DNA from: a bacterium | GTDB taxonomy: Bacteria; Bacillota; Clostridia; Christensenellales; UBA1242 | Assembly: GCA_024692805.1 (NCBI GenBank) | Contig: JAILMD010000052.1 | Span: forward strand, 1-9,279 | Length of the DNA: 9,279 nucleotides | Reading direction: 5' to 3' | Part shown: in pieces, positions 5,949 through 9,279 of the stretch | Position numbering within the stretch: position 1 is the stretch's first letter | Layout of the letters: each line of letters starts with the position of its first letter | The notes under the pieces: model-generated | Databases searched by the model: none | Seen by the model: only the letters and a program-made list of their open reading frames with translations | Told to the model about the DNA's origin: nothing | Position numbers and translations under genes: made by a program

Positions 5949-6254
5949 TTAACCAATTGAAACTACCATCAATTTAGTGTAAGGTTGACGGTGACCTTGT
6001 CTTTTGCGTTCGTTCTTTTTAGCCTTATATTTGAAAACAACAACTTTGTCTTCTTTGCCATGCTCTAAAACTTCGCAAACAACTTTAGTGTCTTTAACAA
6101 CTGGTGAACCAACACTAACTTTTTTATCGCCAGCAACAAGCATTGCATCAAATTCAACTTTGTCGCCAACATTAGCATCAATCTTTTCAGTTAAAAACCA
6201 TTTTCCAGCTTCAACTTTATGTTGTTTTCCACCAACTTCAATAATTGCGTACAT
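5949..6254 (-). CDS. rplU: 50S ribosomal protein L21
   Basis: This large-subunit protein binds 23S rRNA. The 101 residues are standard length and collinear with the family: MYAIIEVGGKQHKVEAG at the start (1-17), then the beta-rich core (VGDKVEFDAMLVAG, 29-42). The C-terminal signature is KYKAKKNERKRQGHRQPYT (75-93), which carries the basic rRNA-binding loop. AGGAGG lies about 7 bases before the ATG. It is the first gene of the rplU-prp-rpmA operon and is preceded by a leader RNA of about 77 nt, a typical place for autoregulation in Firmicutes. Confidence 0.98.
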   Translation of the reverse strand: MYAIIEVGGKQHKVEAGKWFLTEKIDANVGDKVEFDAMLVAGDKKVSVGSPVVKDTKVVCEVLEHGKEDKVVVFKYKAKKNERKRQGHRQPYTKLMVVSIG

Positions 6255-6331
6255 GATATTTCCTCCTCTTCTCCAGTCTCACTGCACTAGGTGAAAGCAC
6301 GCTTTTCTTAGTTACCCTTCGCATGTGGCAC
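6255..6331 (-). promoter_or_regulatory. rplU 5' leader, candidate L21 leader
   Basis: The predicted transcript start (near 6331) to the rplU ATG leaves about 77 nt, well beyond what is needed for a ribosome site. The region is richer in GC than its surroundings. It contains a small hairpin (GCGTG-CCA-CATGC, 6333-6321, one G-U pair, its 5' arm overlapping the start site), a repeated AGCGTGC (6334-6328 and 6303-6297) and a 4-bp stem TCAC/GTGA (6294-6279). Low-GC Gram-positives have a known L21 leader RNA class that binds the protein for feedback. I cannot confirm a match to that class by eye. Confidence 0.45.
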
Positions 6332-6337
6332 GCTAGT

Positions 6338-6366
6338 ATAATACCACACAATTTAGGCTTTGTCAA
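6338..6366 (-). promoter_or_regulatory. Sigma-A promoter of the rplU operon
   Basis: On the minus strand TTGACA (6366-6361), 17 bases, then TATTAT (6343-6338), preceded by TGTGG. The -35 box lies inside the last codons of the spoIVFB-like gene and the -10 lies just after its stop. No terminator separates the two units, so read-through from the Min/SpoIVF operon into rplU is possible. Confidence 0.82.
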
Positions 6367-7336
6367 CGGTATTTATAATATTATATATACTAACTTTAAG
6401 CGCCTTTTCGAGTGATAAATCAGCAAACCCATTAATATAAAGTTGAGATATTCTTTCTTCAGTTAAAACCCCTAGCCTATTAAAACTATTATCAACAACA
6501 ACTATTTCGCTATAAACGCTAGGCGAAAGTTTGAAATAGGCTTTAGAAAGTTTTTGGTATTTTTGAAGCATAACGCGTCTAATCATTAACCCATTATTAA
6601 TTTTCTTCTTTTTATTAGCAATAAAATTAATTCGCTCATAAGAAGTTAGTTTATCATCATTAAACGCGCTAGCAATAAGCATAACACTAATAAACCCAAG
6701 CGTTAAGTTAACGCAATAAAAAAGCGTTATCAAGAAAACAACAAAACAAATAATTCCAAAACAAAGCGTTGCCTTGTTCATTACCCTTGATGCAATTTCT
6801 CGATTATGATTAATCGAAAAAAGCGATAAAATAACTCGCCCACCATCAAGCGGGAAAATTGGAATAAGATTAAACACCCCACAAACGAAATTAGCAACAG
6901 CAAAGTCAGCAGTAAAAAAATAGCTCTCAGGAAAAAGCCACCAAATTGAAACAATTAAAAACCCACAAGCCAAATTAAAAAGTGGCCCAGCAAGCGCAAT
7001 AATAATTTCATCTTTAAAGTAAAAATCGTTTTTGCCAGCAATCAAAACCGCGCCATAAGGCATCAGTTTTATTTTAGTTAATTTATAACCCAACTTTCTT
7101 GCAATAATAAAATGCGCAAACTCGTGAAGCAAAGCAACAAGAGTATAAATAAACCATAAAACAAACCTTCCTGAAAAAACCATAAACAAGCAAAGTAATA
7201 AAAATAATGGATGAATTGTAATTGAACTTTTTTGCAGTTTTCTTATATAATTTTTAAATTTTTTAAATATTTTGCAGTTTTGTTTACATTTTTGCGGTTT
7301 ATTTTGGCAATTAAAATTATCTATTATATTACGCAT
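6353..7336 (-). CDS. spoIVFB: SpoIVFB-like M50 intramembrane (site-2) metalloprotease
   Basis: This membrane zinc protease belongs to the family that cleaves pro-sigma-K in the mother cell during sporulation. Its 327 residues exceed the roughly 290 of Bacillus SpoIVFB. The active site is HEFAH (71-75) inside a membrane helix. The second metal motif is FNLIPIFPLDGGR (155-167), with D164 92 residues after E72, almost the Bacillus E44-D137 distance. LAGPLFN (115-121) is the usual third conserved block. About five to six hydrophobic segments lie between 40 and 225. The C-terminal 95 residues contain a partial CBS-like strand-helix pattern (VYSEIVVVDNSFNRLGVLTEERI, 274-296). An odd N-terminal extension (1-35) is Lys/Cys-rich. 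It follows spoIVFA by 6 bases with no clear ribosome site. Confidence 0.9.
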   Translation of the reverse strand: MRNIIDNFNCQNKPQKCKQNCKIFKKFKNYIRKLQKSSITIHPLFLLLCLFMVFSGRFVLWFIYTLVALLHEFAHFIIARKLGYKLTKIKLMPYGAVLIAGKNDFYFKDEIIIALAGPLFNLACGFLIVSIWWLFPESYFFTADFAVANFVCGVFNLIPIFPLDGGRVILSLFSINHNREIASRVMNKATLCFGIICFVVFLITLFYCVNLTLGFISVMLIASAFNDDKLTSYERINFIANKKKKINNGLMIRRVMLQKYQKLSKAYFKLSPSVYSEIVVVDNSFNRLGVLTEERISQLYINGFADLSLEKALKVSIYNIINTVDKA

Positions 7337-7342
7337 AACACT

Positions 7343-7924
7343 TTAAAACAGCGATAGTTTCCCGTTTTCAACTTTAATTTTATCATAAACCAAGTCGTTA
7401 TAAAGTATGGTTACTGTTATTAAACTTGAGTTAGAAATTCCAACTTCTTCGCCTTTTTTAACCTGCTGATTAACCTTAACCCCAACATTGTCTAACCCCG
7501 AATAAACAATTTTTATTGAATAACTACAATCAAAAGTTATATTTCTTTTAAGGTCAGAATCGTTAACTAAACTAACTATTGCATCATAACAAGCCCTGAC
7601 TATAACATCACCATTTCCACTAACAACAATACTTCCGTTATCACCCTGGCAAAGCTCAGCGTTTTCAAAAGGAAGGCAATAATCAACACTAAACGAACTT
7701 AAAACCTCACTTGCCCCACCATTAATGTTATCAACGAATTTTAACTTTCCAATATTTTCATTTGGTGACCAACTTGTAATAATGTTTTTAATGCTATAAC
7801 TAAAACCAAAATCAAAATAAGTTATTGCGTAAAAGCTAAATAGTGAAAAACTTAATAAAACAAAAGTAAAAAGAGTTTGAACTCTTTTTGAGAAAAAGTT
7901 AATTTTTTTTAACTTATTTTTCAT
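7343..7924 (-). CDS. spoIVFA: SpoIVFA-like protein with degenerate LytM/M23 domain
   Basis: This is probably the regulatory partner that holds SpoIVFB in the outer forespore membrane and inhibits it. The 193 residues comprise a basic N-terminus, one membrane helix (about 17-38), a linker (40-80) and a C-terminal domain. The end of that domain (136-185: YSIKIVYSGL, VGVKVNQQVKKGEEVGIS, then a terminal strand) follows the strand order of an M23/LytM domain. The zinc ligands (HxxxD and HxH) are absent, as in known SpoIVFA proteins, so peptidase activity is not expected. It is shorter than Bacillus SpoIVFA (about 264), and the part before the LytM core is reduced. It sits directly before spoIVFB and 35 bases after the minE-like gene. 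Identification rests on position plus fold pattern; sequence similarity is low. Confidence 0.72.
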   Translation of the reverse strand: MKNKLKKINFFSKRVQTLFTFVLLSFSLFSFYAITYFDFGFSYSIKNIITSWSPNENIGKLKFVDNINGGASEVLSSFSVDYCLPFENAELCQGDNGSIVVSGNGDVIVRACYDAIVSLVNDSDLKRNITFDCSYSIKIVYSGLDNVGVKVNQQVKKGEEVGISNSSLITVTILYNDLVYDKIKVENGKLSLF

Positions 7925-7959
7925 ATTAAATTTTATGTTGATTTATTTGTTTTATAACC

Positions 7960-8184
7960 TTACTGATAACAATAAATGTCGCTTGCCTTGCCGAAAATAT
8001 TTATTGAATAATCATTATTCTCAACTTTTATATCAACGTTTAAATCTCCATCAAGTTTAAAATATGATGAGAAAACTTTAATTAAATCTGCTTTAAAGGC
8101 TTCACTTAGTTTGTCTTTTTTATCAAACTTATCCATTGTTAAAATCAAGTTAAGCCTGTTTTCTATTCTTTCATTTAAACTCAT
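7960..8184 (-). CDS. minE: Divergent MinE-like cell-division topological factor
   Basis: MinE stimulates the MinD ATPase and drives its removal from the membrane. This 74-residue protein starts one base after the minD stop (TAAAATG). It shows the MinE pattern: RLNLIL (10-15) for the 'ERLqlil' helix, then FKADLIKVFSSYFKLDGDLNVDIKV (29-53), matching 'lk.dIl.vI.KYv.id.d.v.v.le', then a final strand YSINI. Two MinE features are missing or altered: the short amphipathic N-terminal membrane anchor (LDFF-type) and the basic contact segment after the first helix (ERRR-type), here TMDKFDKK. No Shine-Dalgarno is evident, so translation is probably coupled to minD. The alternative is an unrelated small protein; the length, position and spacing favour MinE. 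Confidence 0.68.
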   Translation of the reverse strand: MSLNERIENRLNLILTMDKFDKKDKLSEAFKADLIKVFSSYFKLDGDLNVDIKVENNDYSINIFGKASDIYCYQ

Positions 8185-8185
8185 T

Positions 8186-8977
8186 TTATGCTCGGGCTTT
8201 AAGTTTTCTTCTTAAAGCGCCTATAACCCCCTTGAATTTGTAAGTATAGTCAACGCAAAACGAAGTGTTTTTTAAAATGTTTTTTGCTAAAATCATAAAA
8301 GCATTTTTAACTTCAAGAGAAGTGTTATAAACGCTTTTGATACTTGAATAAACGCTAATGGCCTCATATTCTGGCATAACCCCAATAAGTTTTAGGCCAA
8401 GCGTTTTAGCAATTTGCTTTTCATCAAAACTTTTTCCACCTAAAACAAGATCTCCCCTAACTTTATTAACTATAACGCCGGCCTGTTTTTTAAGTTTAAA
8501 AACCTCGCTAGCAACCTTGCTCGCATCTCTTATTGCGCAAATATTAGGCGTTGAAACAACAATTATTTCACTAACAATATTAACAATAAACTTAAAATCT
8601 TGCCCCATTCCTGCTGAACAATCAATTAAAACATATTCAAAAACTTCGCCGAGTTTTGTTATAACTTCTTTAAGCAAGCTTCGATCAACACTATCAAATG
8701 ATAATGCTTTATGAGTTGAAAGATAATAAAGCCCATCAAACTCGCTATCAGGAACAAGCGTTTGCCTTAACCTGCTTCGCCCAGCAAAATAATCAGTTAA
8801 ATCATAAACAACGTTTGTTTCAATCCCAAGCATCAAATCAAGGTTATTTAAGCCAAAATCAAAGTCAACCAAACAAACACTTTTATTAAGATTTGCTAAT
8901 GCTTTACCAATTCCTGCGGTTATGCAACTTTTACCAACTCCGCCTTTACCGCTAACAAAACCAATAATTCTTCCCAT
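8186..8977 (-). CDS. minD: Septum-site determining ATPase MinD
   Basis: This membrane-cycling ParA/MinD-family ATPase positions the division site, or the polar septum in spore formers. The 263 residues are standard length. The deviant Walker A is GKGGVGKS (10-17), with signature K11 and catalytic K16. DFDFGLNNLD (38-47) corresponds to 'DxDxGLRNLD'; LIDCSAGMGQDF (117-128) and STPNICAIRDASK (142-154) are the next blocks; GVMPEYEAISVYSS (199-212) matches the late motif. The last 16 residues (FKGVIGALRRKLKARA) form a basic amphipathic helix for membrane targeting. The start at 8977 is chosen because MGRIIGFVSGKGG is the normal MinD beginning and AAGGAA lies 7 bases upstream. An in-frame ATG 21 codons earlier falls inside a terminator. 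It heads the minD-minE-spoIVFA-spoIVFB cluster; no minC is adjacent. Confidence 0.96.
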   Translation of the reverse strand: MGRIIGFVSGKGGVGKSCITAGIGKALANLNKSVCLVDFDFGLNNLDLMLGIETNVVYDLTDYFAGRSRLRQTLVPDSEFDGLYYLSTHKALSFDSVDRSLLKEVITKLGEVFEYVLIDCSAGMGQDFKFIVNIVSEIIVVSTPNICAIRDASKVASEVFKLKKQAGVIVNKVRGDLVLGGKSFDEKQIAKTLGLKLIGVMPEYEAISVYSSIKSVYNTSLEVKNAFMILAKNILKNTSFCVDYTYKFKGVIGALRRKLKARA

Positions 8978-8984
8978 AAAACAA

Positions 8985-8990
8985 TTCCTT
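8985..8990 (-). promoter_or_regulatory. Ribosome site deciding the minD start
   Basis: AAGGAA on the minus strand, 7 bases before the ATG at 8977. It supports that start over the in-frame ATG at 9040, which has no such site. Confidence 0.7.
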
Positions 8991-9023
8991 AACTTTATTT
9001 TAAGCCAAGGAATTAAAAAACTG

Positions 9024-9060
9024 AAAAATAAAAAAGACATAACTTATCAAATTATGTCTT
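9024..9060 (-). terminator. Terminator after the actin-like gene
   Basis: On the minus strand a perfect 9-bp stem AAGACATAA/TTATGTCTT (9060-9052 and 9042-9034) with a 9-base loop is followed by TTTTATTTTT. It begins 17 bases after the actin-like stop codon. The stem is AT-rich and so of moderate strength. It separates the actin-like gene from the Min cluster; the minD promoter should then lie in 8991-9030, where I see no convincing -35/-10 pair. Confidence 0.75.
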
Positions 9061-9077
9061 CTATTAAAAATTTTTAA

Positions 9078-9279
9078 CTAAATGTTAACTAAAATATGCT
9101 TTAAGGTTTGTGGGCTATCTAATAACTTTGATGCCCCAACCATTTCAACATCTTCAGCATCAATATATGACCTAACATTAATTCCAAGTTTTGTTTTAAA
9201 GAATTTCTCAATTCCAACCATTTTACTATCGCCACCAACAAGCGCAATAACATTTCTTGAAACTTCGTTATTAACTTCT
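9078..9279 (-). CDS. Actin-family ATPase (MreB-like), C-terminal fragment
   Basis: The 66 C-terminal residues are present; the gene continues beyond the right edge. NVIALVGGDSKMVGIEKFF (9-27) is the nucleotide-binding 'adenosine 2' type motif of actin-fold ATPases, as in the MreB 'IVLTGGGALLRGLDkll'. LGINVRSYIDAEDVEMVGASKLL (31-53) aligns with the MreB ending 'mPV.vaedPl.cVAiGtGkaLe'. The match is loose: the GGG has become GGD and the last helix is altered. It could therefore be a divergent MreB paralogue or a relative such as PilM or FtsA. MreB genes lie upstream of min genes in many Firmicutes, which favours MreB. A terminator directly downstream shows it is the last gene of its transcript. 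Confidence 0.6.
   Translation of the reverse strand, partial: EVNNEVSRNVIALVGGDSKMVGIEKFFKTKLGINVRSYIDAEDVEMVGASKLLDSPQTLKHILVNI

Noticed and set aside
6004..6294. Plus-strand open frame of 96 codons
   Set aside because: It lies opposite rplU and its leader; no start signals and no recognisable product.
7925..7960. CATAAAAT resembling a sigma-E -10 before spoIVFA
   Set aside because: No matching -35 at the right distance, and transcription would start at or beyond the ATG.
8358..8889. Two plus-strand open frames (118 and 63 codons)
   Set aside because: Both lie opposite conserved minD motifs, and neither has a ribosome site.
8978..9040. Longer minD reading from an ATG at 9040 (21 extra residues, hydrophobic start)
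   Set aside because: That ATG lies inside the terminator stem-loop of the upstream gene and has no ribosome site; MinD proteins begin at the MGRII...SGKGG position and AAGGAA precedes 8977.
1..9279. Mobile element, phage or defence island
   Set aside because: No transposase, integrase, terminal repeats or defence-type genes; gene order is conserved chromosomal backbone. Only the HEGRH gene and the acidic gene could be accessory.

Overview
The window comes from an AT-rich member of the Firmicutes, most likely a spore-forming, Clostridia-type anaerobe (lineage inferred, not proven). The main evidence is gene order. One block is MinD, then SpoIVFA-like and SpoIVFB-like proteins, rplU (L21), prp (YsxB) and rpmA (L27). 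The other is nfeD, floA, a gene in the yqfB slot, yqfC and yqfD. Both are classic Bacillus/Clostridium neighbourhoods. L27 also carries the Firmicute-type N-terminal extension that Prp removes. Almost everything is on the minus strand; one metallopeptidase-like gene is on the plus strand.

Layout, read along the minus strand from the right edge. (1) 9279-9078: C-terminal fragment of an actin-family ATPase, closest to MreB, closed by a terminator. (2) 8977-6353: minD, a small divergent minE-like gene, a spoIVFA-like gene with a degenerate LytM domain, and a spoIVFB-like intramembrane protease. They are packed with gaps of 1 to 35 bases, and no minC lies between them. (3) 6366-5306: a TTGACA-17-TATTAT promoter, a leader of about 77 nt, rplU, prp, rpmA and a GAAA-loop terminator. 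(4) 5285-4338: a perfect-consensus promoter (TTGACA-17-TATAAT) driving an orphan, highly acidic 288-residue protein, ended by a bidirectional terminator. (5) 3754-4359, plus strand: a small zincin-like protein with an HEGRH motif. (6) 3753-361: an extended -10 promoter driving ogg, nfeD, floA and a membrane-anchored disordered protein. floA has a second promoter of its own, and a strong terminator follows the disordered protein. (7) 344-1: yqfC and the first 26 codons of yqfD.

How the genes fit together: block 2 combines division-site placement (Min) with a sporulation protease and its regulator. Block 3 makes two 50S proteins plus the protease that matures one of them. Block 6 combines oxidative DNA repair with the flotillin/NfeD membrane-microdomain pair. 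Block 7 belongs to the YabP/YqfC and YqfD sporulation families. The least explained parts are the divergent MinE-like protein, the two long disordered acidic proteins (387-1247 and 4373-5239), the HEGRH protein, and the terminator directly in front of yqfC. There is no sign of CRISPR, insertion sequences, tRNA or rRNA. No gene-free stretch exceeds about 120 bases.
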